Positions 1 to 7,626 of a DNA stretch of 35,135 bases are shown here, one piece after another. A model generated the notes under the pieces. It did no database searches, had not been told where the DNA came from, and was given only the letters and a program-made list of their open reading frames with translations. The DNA is from Deltaproteobacteria bacterium. GTDB lineage: Bacteria > Desulfobacterota > Desulfobacteria > Desulfobacterales > GCA-2748835. The stretch covers positions 1-35,135 of the forward strand of contig PDTL01000004.1 of NCBI GenBank assembly GCA_002748835.1. The letters run 5' to 3'. The position numbers and the translations under genes were made by a program. Positions within the stretch are counted from its first letter, which is position 1; each line of letters starts with the position of its first letter.

Positions 1-44
1 AAGGGCCTGGAGGTGGCCTGAAAGTGAAGAAAAACGGAAGGAGC

Positions 45-82
45 AAAACCGGACAGTTTATGTATTTTAAAACCGGACAATT
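45..82. repeat. Two tandem AAAACCGGACA units, probable IS end
   Basis: AAAACCGGACAGTT (45-58) and AAAACCGGACAATT (69-82) are near-identical and 24 bp apart. Repeated units of this kind are common at the ends of IS21-like and related elements. The preceding bases can be read as the end of an open frame (codons for KGLEVA then TGA at 19-21). The element itself lies left of the window, so the family assignment is only a guess. Confidence 0.35.
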
Positions 83-94
83 CTATTTGTTGAC

Positions 95-123
95 AACAGG
101 TAAAATCGTGAACCTGTTTTTTT
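95..123 (+). terminator. Rightward intrinsic terminator
   Basis: AACAGGT (95-101) and ACCTGTT (112-118) pair perfectly around a 10-nt loop and run into a T tract ending at 123. It would stop transcription entering from the left, for example from an IS, just before the 3' end of the convergent minus-strand gene whose TAA is at 122-124. Confidence 0.55.
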
Positions 124-2941
124 AGTGTGATCCCTTTTCCCGATAAAGTCCTGCATCAACGGCATTCATCATGGCTGTTTCGTCCAGACTGCCGCCGAGA
201 AAACGGTTAACCTGCCGGACAATGGCGTCGGGGGTGTCAATACAGGATCGGTGGGACACACAGAGCAGGGGCGTGGCGGATTTCAGAAGGGTTTTCTGGC
301 TGCGCCGGACCTGGCGGTGATAAACGCCGGCCAGTTGTTCATCCGAAAGCCCGGAACCCTTTCGGCCCGTTCTTTCCAGCATCCTTGCCTGAGAGCGGAT
401 CAGCTCGCCCAAATCCCGCTCCATGAAAATAACCCGATAGGCGAGATCGTTCCGGATCGCGTCCAGCAGCGGAACCACCACCTTGACCGCCTGGCCCGTT
501 GCCGCTTCCAGCCAGTGGTTGTCGGCGGCCAGCTGTTTGACCCGTTCATATTCGAAATATCCGTTGGGATTGCCGGGATCTGCCTTCCGGCGGTCATCTG
601 TGAGAACGGGCAGACCGCCTGCTGCCAGCATCTGCATCATCATGGATGTCCCGGACCGGGGAAGCCCGGTAACAATGACAATGGTTTGCTCAAGTTCTCC
701 GGGCAGGAGCGGGGGATGCTGCACACCGTCTTTAACGGCGGGTTCACTGTCCTGTGAACGGCGGTGGTCAACGGCCGGCGCGAGGGTGCCGGATTTCAGA
801 TGCCGGATGCGGGCTTCGGCTTCACGGGCAAGGCCGGCATATCGGTCTGCCATGTCTGCGTTTTTCACGTTGTTTTTGTAAAGATCTGTCAGTGCGTGAT
901 ACGCATCCGTGTGATTGGGGTTCTGGTGAACGGCAACCTTCAGGGCCTGTATGGCCCGGGGGATACGGTTCATGCGGGTGAGCGCAATCCCCAGCAGGTA
1001 GTGAGCGGCCGGTAGCTGATAATCCAGTCCGGCAGCTGTCATGGCGTGGTCGGCGGCAAGGGCATGTTTTTTTTCTGCCAGGTAAACCCGGGAAAAGCCG
1101 ATATGCGCGCTGGCGTTTTCAGGATCCAGGTCAAGGACCCTCTGAAATGCTGCCTTTGCTCCGTCCAGTTGGTTCAATTGCAGACAGGTATGTCCGCTGA
1201 GGAGGTGAAGCGGGGGGGTGTCATAGCCCTTGTTTTCTGAAAACGTCAGATACTTCAGGGCGTTTTTCAGGTCTCCCCCGGCAAAAAAGAGGTCAGCCCG
1301 CAGGTAGTCAGCCACCGCTGTATTGAAGGCAGCTTCCTGCCGGAGCACTCTGAGATCTGTTTGTTCTTTTTCCGTCAGATCAGCCGGTTGTTTGTCTTTT
1401 AATGACCCAAGCAGCGTTTCTAAGGCGGTTGCCGCTTCTGCGGCCTTTTTTTCTTTTCGGTCAATGACGGTATCAAGCAGGGCCTGCGCGTCTTCGATCC
1501 GATCCACGGCCTTGTAGCAGCCGATAAGCTGGAGGCCGAATCGATACTGATCCGGCCACGATTCAGCGAGTTTTTCCAGAAGCAGGATGGCGTCAACATG
1601 GCGGCCGGCATCCATATAGGTCCGGGCCAGGTTGTAGTTGAGCTCCCGGATGCATTCCTGTACGGCCCTGCCTTTGTCCGCATCCGGTTCATCAATGTAG
1701 CCAAGCGCCACCAGCTGCTGGATGGCTTCCTGGCATTCTGCGGGGTCCAGGCAGGTTTCCGGAGGGTGGGTGCCCGCATCTCCCGGCCGCGTATCCCAGG
1801 AAGGCAGGGTCTGGATATCAAGGGACCGCGTGAACGCCGCTGCAAGGGGTTTTCCGTCCATGTCTTCGCCCACGGGCAGGCCGAAAAGCGAGAGAATCGT
1901 TGGGCAGATATCCAGGAGAACAGCACCGTGAATGATTTCGTCCTGCTTGATCCCCGGACCTTTCATGACCAGAATGCCGTGGTGGCGGTGCTGAGCCGCC
2001 GGGCCGGCGGGTTCGTCCGGGATGTGCGGGCTGCGCCGGTGGTCGGAGAGAAACCCGTGGTCCGAGAGCAGGATGACGGTGGTGTCGTCACCCGCTTCTG
2101 CCAGAAGCTGGCCGAGCATCATGTCATGATAGATGTACCCGCTTTGTACCACCGTATTGTAGATGTCGTAGTCCTCGGGCGGGATCCACGACAGGCGCGG
2201 TGGATGATACTGCATAAAACCATGGGAAAAATGGTCGATGGCATCAAAATACACAGCCGTGAAATCCCAGGGTTCATGGTGCATGATCGCCAGCGCGGCA
2301 GCCTGGACGGTGGAACAGTCACAAATAATCCTGGCAATGGTTTCCAGACGCCGGTCCCTGTCCTGATTCACGCGGGCGGCATTGGGGACAAAGGGAAGAA
2401 TGTGTCCGGCTTCAAGGTTCTGCGGGTGCCAGCGCAGCGCGGCCAGATTGTTGATCAGCCGCGGGGGATGCACGGTGCCCGGTTTCATGGGCCAGGGCTG
2501 ATCCAGGGGCGCATGGGCCCGCTGATACTGGTTGGAAACCATGACCCCGTTTATCGGTTCTGCCGGATGGGAGGGCCACCAGCCGATGACATGACATTTT
2601 TTCCCTTCCTGGCTGAGAATATTCCAGATGGCCTTTGTTTTTCTGGACAGGTTGGTGATGGGGCGGATGCCGTCACCGTTGGGCATGGGTTCGATAAATC
2701 CGTATATCCCATGTTTGTACGCACGTTTGCCTGTGGCAATAGACGTCCAGAGCATGGGCGATAATTCCGGATAAAGGGTTGAAATGTTTCCCATCACCCC
2801 CTGATTGACCAGGCGTTCGAGATGGGGCATTTTACCTGTATCCATCAGCGGGTTGATGACATTCCAGTCCGCACCGTCCCAGCCGATGAGCAGTACTTTC
2901 CGGGTTTTAGTGTCATGAGGGGTTCCAGGGGAAAAGGACAT
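122..2941 (-). CDS. AlkP-superfamily phosphodiesterase / TPR / sulfotransferase fusion protein
   Basis: A 939-residue protein with three parts. Residues about 15-350 are an alkaline-phosphatase-superfamily type I phosphodiesterase/nucleotide pyrophosphatase domain: WDGAD near residue 21, a likely nucleophile Thr in SPMLWTS (about 66), a DAIDH metal site (233-237), SDHG (293-296) and a His cluster near 318-321. Residues about 430-710 are TPR-like helices, including the canonical A..AFQRVLDLDPENASAH stretch. Residues about 752-935 start with VTGLPRSGTS, the PAPS-binding P-loop of sulfotransferases. There is no signal peptide, so a cytoplasmic location is likely. The start has an upstream GGAGGTG inside the end of the CAP gene, only 4 bp away, so the two genes are probably translationally coupled. 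It is last in the ydbH operon. The substrate is unknown; processing or sulfation of an envelope glycan or lipid is inference only. Confidence 0.85.
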   Translation of the reverse strand: MSFSPGTPHDTKTRKVLLIGWDGADWNVINPLMDTGKMPHLERLVNQGVMGNISTLYPELSPMLWTSIATGKRAYKHGIYGFIEPMPNGDGIRPITNLSRKTKAIWNILSQEGKKCHVIGWWPSHPAEPINGVMVSNQYQRAHAPLDQPWPMKPGTVHPPRLINNLAALRWHPQNLEAGHILPFVPNAARVNQDRDRRLETIARIICDCSTVQAAALAIMHHEPWDFTAVYFDAIDHFSHGFMQYHPPRLSWIPPEDYDIYNTVVQSGYIYHDMMLGQLLAEAGDDTTVILLSDHGFLSDHRRSPHIPDEPAGPAAQHRHHGILVMKGPGIKQDEIIHGAVLLDICPTILSLFGLPVGEDMDGKPLAAAFTRSLDIQTLPSWDTRPGDAGTHPPETCLDPAECQEAIQQLVALGYIDEPDADKGRAVQECIRELNYNLARTYMDAGRHVDAILLLEKLAESWPDQYRFGLQLIGCYKAVDRIEDAQALLDTVIDRKEKKAAEAATALETLLGSLKDKQPADLTEKEQTDLRVLRQEAAFNTAVADYLRADLFFAGGDLKNALKYLTFSENKGYDTPPLHLLSGHTCLQLNQLDGAKAAFQRVLDLDPENASAHIGFSRVYLAEKKHALAADHAMTAAGLDYQLPAAHYLLGIALTRMNRIPRAIQALKVAVHQNPNHTDAYHALTDLYKNNVKNADMADRYAGLAREAEARIRHLKSGTLAPAVDHRRSQDSEPAVKDGVQHPPLLPGELEQTIVIVTGLPRSGTSMMMQMLAAGGLPVLTDDRRKADPGNPNGYFEYERVKQLAADNHWLEAATGQAVKVVVPLLDAIRNDLAYRVIFMERDLGELIRSQARMLERTGRKGSGLSDEQLAGVYHRQVRRSQKTLLKSATPLLCVSHRSCIDTPDAIVRQVNRFLGGSLDETAMMNAVDAGLYREKGSH

Positions 2942-2945
2942 GGGC

Positions 2946-4061
2946 TTATTTCACCTCCGGTCCTGACGTGTCTGTCAACAACAGCAGCAATGGGCCGGGG
3001 GTGAAGGCATCCGGCGTCGTCTGGGGTTCGTCGGTGTAATCCACGTCCACCAGCACGCTGTCCGATCCGACGGTGATGGTTTTTCTCAGTGGGAAGGGGG
3101 CCTCGCCGCCGCTGATGGTGAGCGGGTAGGTGCCTTCGGCCAGTATGGGGATGGCGAAACCGCCGGCATCCCCGGTGACGGCATAAAACGTGCCGACATC
3201 GGGCATGACCTGGACGCTGGCCAAACCTTCTCCCGGATTATAGATGTCATCATCATTGGCATCCTGCCACACCGTACCGACGATGAAGCGGTTGTAATGA
3301 TTGCTTTTCCACGTAGCGGCACGGCATAAGTTTCCCGTGACCACCAGGGGGCCGACGCTGGTCGCGCTGTTATCCTCGGGCACAGCGGCATAGCCGATGT
3401 TAGAGGAATTGTAACCCCCATCGTTCATGATGGCTTTGCGGTGCCCGCGGCCGTTCTGCATGCCGCCGTTGCCATAGCCCCAGTCGATGTTAAAGCCGGC
3501 ATGACCGTGAATGGCAGATTCGGTGTAGGAATACACAATCCCGCTGGCTGACGTATAGGAAAAACCCGCGTCGGTAATGCGCTGGAACTGGTTATGATGA
3601 TTCTGGCCGTTGATGGAGATCAGATAGTCGGAATGGGCCTTGGCTGCCGCGTACAACCGGCGGTCAAAGGCTGCCGGCGGAGACGCCGCGATGGCGTTGA
3701 ATTCACTTTGCATCATGGTTAGATCGACGTTGAAGTAGTTGATGTGGGAAATGACATCCGCATCCCCGGTATTGGCGAGAAAAATGCCTTCGGCAGGGGG
3801 ATCCTGCCTGGCATTGTTGACCATCCAGGTCATGGCCTGTTCAACGCCATCCGGATGCGCACCATCACTGGTTTTGTGATACACCCACTCTGTCGAAGGG
3901 GTGCTGTCCCGGGTCAATGGCTTTTCGGCAGCCGGGTTTTCTTTTGCTTGAAGCACCACTGTCGGGGGATTCTCTTCTGGCGCGCGTACCACTGCGAAGG
4001 CTGAAAATGGAACGATCCAGGACAGCATCAGTATACCAAAGAATGAAAGGACCTTCGTCAT
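2946..4061 (-). CDS. Secreted CAP-domain protein with C-terminal Ca-binding/Ig-like repeat
   Basis: A 371-residue exported protein. The start MTKVLSFFGILM has AAGGAG seven bases upstream and gives a clean signal peptide ending around AFA; a longer in-frame extension to 4316 overlaps the next gene and has no signal. The middle part (about 75-245) is a CAP/SCP-like domain: LYAAAKAHSDYL, a HNQFQRITDAG segment and GRGHRKAIMNDGGYNSSNIGYA are typical of bacterial CAP proteins. After about residue 255, GTVWQDANDDDIYNPGEGLA resembles SdrD B-like/carboxypeptidase-regulatory beta domains with a calcium-binding DxNxDxxYxPGE loop. CAP proteins are secreted and often bind lipids or the cell wall. Its place between ydbL and the AlkP fusion gene suggests an envelope role. 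The exact role is unknown. Confidence 0.82.
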   Translation of the reverse strand: MTKVLSFFGILMLSWIVPFSAFAVVRAPEENPPTVVLQAKENPAAEKPLTRDSTPSTEWVYHKTSDGAHPDGVEQAMTWMVNNARQDPPAEGIFLANTGDADVISHINYFNVDLTMMQSEFNAIAASPPAAFDRRLYAAAKAHSDYLISINGQNHHNQFQRITDAGFSYTSASGIVYSYTESAIHGHAGFNIDWGYGNGGMQNGRGHRKAIMNDGGYNSSNIGYAAVPEDNSATSVGPLVVTGNLCRAATWKSNHYNRFIVGTVWQDANDDDIYNPGEGLASVQVMPDVGTFYAVTGDAGGFAIPILAEGTYPLTISGGEAPFPLRKTITVGSDSVLVDVDYTDEPQTTPDAFTPGPLLLLLTDTSGPEVK

Positions 4062-4095
4062 GGTCTTCTCCTTTTGGATATGTTGCTGGTGGCTG

Positions 4096-4464
4096 TTATT
4101 TCTTTTTCCATGTGCCGTCCGGCAGCTGAATCCAGACGCCGGGGAGTGCTTTTTCAGCAATCTGTCTGGCTCTGAGCTGTTCAACGAGTTCCAGTGTGGC
4201 GCCCTGTTTTTTGGCAATGGCCTGGTAAACCGTTTTACGGTCGGCATTTTCAGCCATGACCAGCTGTTTCTGGGTCTCAGGGGCTCTGAATTCCAGATAC
4301 CCCCGGTTGTTTTCACCGATAATACCCTCGGCTTTGAGGACTTTCAGGGCCGGAATGCGGGATCGCATCCGTTCCTTGATGCCGCCGGAAACCGCCAGAA
4401 CGGGCATCAGGCAGACGATGAGCGTAATGGCGATGAAATGTGCTGGTTTCAGTCGGATATACAT
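4096..4464 (-). CDS. ydbL: YdbL family (DUF1318) periplasmic protein
   Basis: A 122-residue protein with an N-terminal signal (hydrophobic ITLIVCLMPVLAV) and a DUF1318 domain. The features are an ALKVLKAEGIIGENNRGYLE segment, Q.LV...N..RK.VYQ.IAK, and a C-terminal RA.QIAEKALPGVWIQLPDGTWKKK, matching the E. coli YdbL pattern ending in PG.y.q..g.W..K. In E. coli, YdbL is encoded with YdbH and YnbE and is thought to modulate the YdbH-YnbE envelope bridge. It lies 20 bp after ynbE and 34 bp before the CAP gene in the same direction. Confidence 0.85.
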   Translation of the reverse strand: MYIRLKPAHFIAITLIVCLMPVLAVSGGIKERMRSRIPALKVLKAEGIIGENNRGYLEFRAPETQKQLVMAENADRKTVYQAIAKKQGATLELVEQLRARQIAEKALPGVWIQLPDGTWKKK

Positions 4465-4484
4465 GGGGAGCCTCCTTATCGTAT

Positions 4485-4697
4485 TTATTTTTCAGCCGGG
4501 TCCACAGTTTCTTCGTACGCGTCAAGGTCATCGAAAAAGTCGTCCAGGGCCCGGTCCACCTTGATGTTCACATCAATGGTGATATGGATGGGCTTGACTT
4601 CCACCGGCTTGATTTCCACTGCATGGCGGGTGTTGCAACCGGCAGCCGGCAGGCAGACGAGGGTGAGCAGCAGGAACGTTACGTATAGCGGTTTCAT
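4485..4697 (-). CDS. ynbE: YnbE-like outer-membrane lipoprotein
   Basis: A 70-residue lipoprotein with a short signal peptide and lipobox LPAAGC (lipidated Cys21). After it comes a run rich in alternating hydrophobic/charged residues (VEVKPIHITIDVNIKVDRALDDFFDDL), very like E. coli YnbE, whose beta strand stacks onto the end of YdbH to complete the bridge to the outer membrane. The preceding gene is ydbH (28 bp gap) and the following one ydbL (20 bp gap), which supports the call strongly despite the small size. Confidence 0.85.
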   Translation of the reverse strand: MKPLYVTFLLLTLVCLPAAGCNTRHAVEIKPVEVKPIHITIDVNIKVDRALDDFFDDLDAYEETVDPAEK

Positions 4698-4725
4698 GAG
4701 GTTTCCTTCCCGAAAACGGGCTGTT

Positions 4726-7470
4726 TCATTCTAAGGTTTTCATCAGTCCCTGGTAGTGCAGGATCTCTTCCAGGGGGAGTCTGAAGTTGATATCAAGCGA
4801 GATCCCCTGAAACACGGAACCCGAATTCCCTGAGGGGACGCGGACAAAGCCGCCGGCTTCCGGTTTGAAGACAAACGGCAGGGGCGTGGCCGGTTTCCCG
4901 TCAAACTGGAGTTTGACCCGCAGCCGGTCATCGGCTTCCGAATGGATGCGCAGCTTGACCCATTTGTAATCATACTGTTTCAGGGCCTCGGTGGCAAGGT
5001 CGATCTGAGAGACCCCGGCCATATCACCGCCGCCCAGGCGGAGGGTTTCGGATGCATTCATGCGCAGGGTGCCGCCCTCACCCGGAGATGAATAGAGAAA
5101 TCCATCATCAAACCGGATCTGCGTTTTTGTAAACCGGAACGGGATTTTCCCGCTGACCGTCCCCTTGCCCTGAGCATCACCGACCCCCAGCTGCCCGAGG
5201 AGTTCAGACAGGTTCAGGCGGTCGCAGTAGAGGGTGGACGCATACTTTACGATGGCTGGATCCAGGCGGAGGGCGGCCGTCTCCACCGTCCCGCCGCACC
5301 ACTTAACAGCGGCGCGTTCGATAAACAGGGAGGTGGGTGATTCCAGACAAAAGCAGACGGATCCCTGTTTCAGGTGCAGGCGGCCGGCGGTTATCTCTGA
5401 CACCTGAATCTGTTGATCCGGCAGGGTGAACGGTTCTGGCAGTTCGGGAAAGGTGATGGCCCCGGAAATGCCTGCCGCTGTCACCTGTGGAGACGTGAAC
5501 CGTCCCGCGTCAAGGGTGCAGGTGGCGGTTCCGGTTACGCCATCCGGGGACAGTTGGGCGCTGGCGGAAGTATGGATGCCGCCCTCCCAGGTCATGTTCG
5601 TGAGTGCCGGATGCAGCTGGCTGAGGTCAAACGGGGCGGATGTCGTCCAGTCAATGGTCGCGGACAGGGCAGCGGAAGGCCCGGTGACAACTCCGGTAAC
5701 CGATGCTGTCAGCGCTGGAATCAGGGGGGTTTGAAGGGTGGCGGAGAGCGTGGCATTGTCATCGATCAGCCGGTAGCCGATGGCGGCACTGGCTACGGAT
5801 TTCCCCTGGAACCGGATGTCCGGCAGGGCGATGGTGCCCAGGTCAGCGGATTTCCGGACGGGCCAGGCAAACGGCAGCCGGGCAGTGATCCCGGAGAGTT
5901 TCAGCGGCAGGTCTTCAGCACAGAGGGTGCCCTTGTCTCCAGTGAACACGCCGGTGAGGCAGATGCCGGTCTCTGGTTTAACGGTCATCTGCGTTTTCAG
6001 GCGGATGTCGGCAAAACTGACCGATCCCGGGGCGGTGACCAGCCCGGGGCCGGTGGTGGCTGCGGTGACGTCCAGGGCTGCCAGATCCGGGTTTTTGCTG
6101 CCTGTCATGCGGATATCTGTGCTGGTTGCGGAAACGGTTACCCCAGGACTTGACATTTTCACAGGGCCGGTCTTGAGCCGGGCGTCGATCGCGGCCGAAT
6201 CACGGTTTCCCCGGACCGTGATTCGGCAGTCGGGGCAGGGGGTGCTGAGGTCATATCCACCGCCTGAAAGATGGATATGACCAGTGCCGGCCGACAGGTT
6301 GGGCCGGGAAGATAACTGCCAGTCACCGGATGCCGGGTCAATGGAGCCGCGGATAGTGCCGGTTGCGGTGAGCCTGGATATCCCGTCCCGGGGGCCGGGA
6401 AGGGGTGACCTCAGCTGATAGGCCATGTCCACGGTGATGGGCCGGGTATCTGGCGCAACGCTGCAGGTAAATTGCTCGCAGTCAACAGGCGGTATGGCAA
6501 AATCCGTGAACCCCAGGGTGAACGGCGCTGCGGTGAGCTGCCATGCCTGCCCTTTTTCATGGGTGATGTCAAGTTCAATCTGGCTGTTTTCAGCGGTTGC
6601 TTCCCGGTGAGACACCCTGATCCGCGCGGCAAGGGGGGCCGGCGCTGAAACATCTGCCCAGGCACGGATGTGGGCGGCGGTAAGGGTCATGGTATCAGGG
6701 CTGAGGGTCAGGCTGCCTTCTGCCGTGATGCCGGCTGGAAGATACGGGAGCAGTTCCGGCATCATATCTGCAAACATGAGCGGAGACGTCTCCGGCAGTT
6801 CAAACCAGAGGCGTAAGGCATCGGGCGTTTGATCCAGCGCTGCTGTGAGCCGGCAGGCAGCGGAACGGAGATGCAGGGTCAGCTCGGCGTGGTATGGGGT
6901 TGTGTCCGCCTCGGTGGGGGCGGCGGTGAGGGAAAAGGGAATCTGGTGGCCGGTTTTTCCGTGGGTCCAGGCTGCCGGGAGGCAAAGACAGCTTTCCGTC
7001 ACCTGCAGGGTGCCCAGCCGCGTGAGGGTCTGTGCCAGCTCCGCCAGGGAGGGTGCCGCAGATGGGTGCGAAGCAGACGGCGACGGCTGGGGAAGGGTTT
7101 TCGGGACAGGAACCCGCAGGCCGGTCAGAGTGATGCCCCGCACCCGGCCGTTTGTCAGAGACCGGGGAGAGAAGCGGATACGCACGCCTGTGAGGGTGAC
7201 CGGATCTGGAAGGAGGTCCAGATGAACCTGTGTCTCTGCCATGCGGATTTCAAAAGGTGAGAGGTGGGTCACACGGGTGTCAATGCGGACGCCGGTGAGG
7301 CGGGTGTTGATTTCCGGAAGGATCCACCGGTTGACGACAGGGGGAAGTGCCATATATCCCATGGCCGCAATCCCGAAACAAATAACCATGGGCCGGGCGA
7401 TCCGCCAGAAAAGGGACAGGGCGGATGCGGGTCTGAAAACAATGTGTCTGGGGATGCGCGGAAAAAACAT
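4726..7470 (-). CDS. ydbH: YdbH-family AsmA-like intermembrane lipid transport protein
   Basis: A protein of 914 residues from the chosen start. An N-terminal transmembrane anchor (about 20-45, PMVICFGIAAMGYMALPP) is followed by a very long, beta-rich periplasmic body with many repeated short strands, as in AsmA-like/TamB/YhdP proteins. The C-terminal part (GKGTVSGKIPFRFTKTQIRFDDGFLYSSPGEGG, then a domain ending LDINFRLPLEEIL) matches the YdbH C-terminal domain. In E. coli this protein with YnbE forms one of three redundant bridges carrying phospholipid to the outer membrane. The start at 7470 has GGAG six bases upstream; a longer GTG-started reading to 7548 lacks a ribosome site. It is the first gene of a five-gene operon running down to 122. 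Confidence 0.85.
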   Translation of the reverse strand: MFFPRIPRHIVFRPASALSLFWRIARPMVICFGIAAMGYMALPPVVNRWILPEINTRLTGVRIDTRVTHLSPFEIRMAETQVHLDLLPDPVTLTGVRIRFSPRSLTNGRVRGITLTGLRVPVPKTLPQPSPSASHPSAAPSLAELAQTLTRLGTLQVTESCLCLPAAWTHGKTGHQIPFSLTAAPTEADTTPYHAELTLHLRSAACRLTAALDQTPDALRLWFELPETSPLMFADMMPELLPYLPAGITAEGSLTLSPDTMTLTAAHIRAWADVSAPAPLAARIRVSHREATAENSQIELDITHEKGQAWQLTAAPFTLGFTDFAIPPVDCEQFTCSVAPDTRPITVDMAYQLRSPLPGPRDGISRLTATGTIRGSIDPASGDWQLSSRPNLSAGTGHIHLSGGGYDLSTPCPDCRITVRGNRDSAAIDARLKTGPVKMSSPGVTVSATSTDIRMTGSKNPDLAALDVTAATTGPGLVTAPGSVSFADIRLKTQMTVKPETGICLTGVFTGDKGTLCAEDLPLKLSGITARLPFAWPVRKSADLGTIALPDIRFQGKSVASAAIGYRLIDDNATLSATLQTPLIPALTASVTGVVTGPSAALSATIDWTTSAPFDLSQLHPALTNMTWEGGIHTSASAQLSPDGVTGTATCTLDAGRFTSPQVTAAGISGAITFPELPEPFTLPDQQIQVSEITAGRLHLKQGSVCFCLESPTSLFIERAAVKWCGGTVETAALRLDPAIVKYASTLYCDRLNLSELLGQLGVGDAQGKGTVSGKIPFRFTKTQIRFDDGFLYSSPGEGGTLRMNASETLRLGGGDMAGVSQIDLATEALKQYDYKWVKLRIHSEADDRLRVKLQFDGKPATPLPFVFKPEAGGFVRVPSGNSGSVFQGISLDINFRLPLEEILHYQGLMKTLE

Positions 7471-7517
7471 CCAGAGCTCCGTAAAAGGGGCTGCCGGTGG
7501 CAGGAGCAGATCAATCC

Positions 7518-7545
7518 TGCATATCACCGAAGCCTGAAAAGTCAA
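7518..7545 (-). promoter_or_regulatory. Candidate promoter of the ydbH operon
   Basis: On the minus strand TTGACT (7545-7540) is followed after 16 bp by TATGCA (7523-7518). The -35 is good and the -10 is weak. It would give a short leader of about 40 nt before the ydbH start. The -35 lies inside the loop/arm of the inverted repeat at 7532-7560. Confidence 0.35.
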
Positions 7546-7560
7546 CACGTGTTTTCAGGC
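7532..7560. repeat. Perfect 9-bp inverted repeat
   Basis: GCCTGAAAA (7532-7540) and TTTTCAGGC (7552-7560) are perfect complements around an 11-nt loop, between the histidine kinase gene and ydbH. There is no T tract after it on the minus strand, so it is more likely an operator or a weak terminator than a strong one. Confidence 0.5.
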
Positions 7561-7626
7561 TCTCTGAGGCAGATTTTAAACCGTGTCATTTTTTTGTAAA
7601 CGGACGGGGTTGAAACAGGTTATCTA

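Noticed and set aside
1598..2764. 388-residue plus-strand open frame
   Set aside because: It lies entirely opposite the AlkP domain gene, which has clear motifs; the long frame is a by-product of GC-rich codon use.
7532..7560. Hairpin considered as terminator of the hybrid kinase gene
   Set aside because: No U tract follows the stem on the minus strand; kept only as an inverted repeat.
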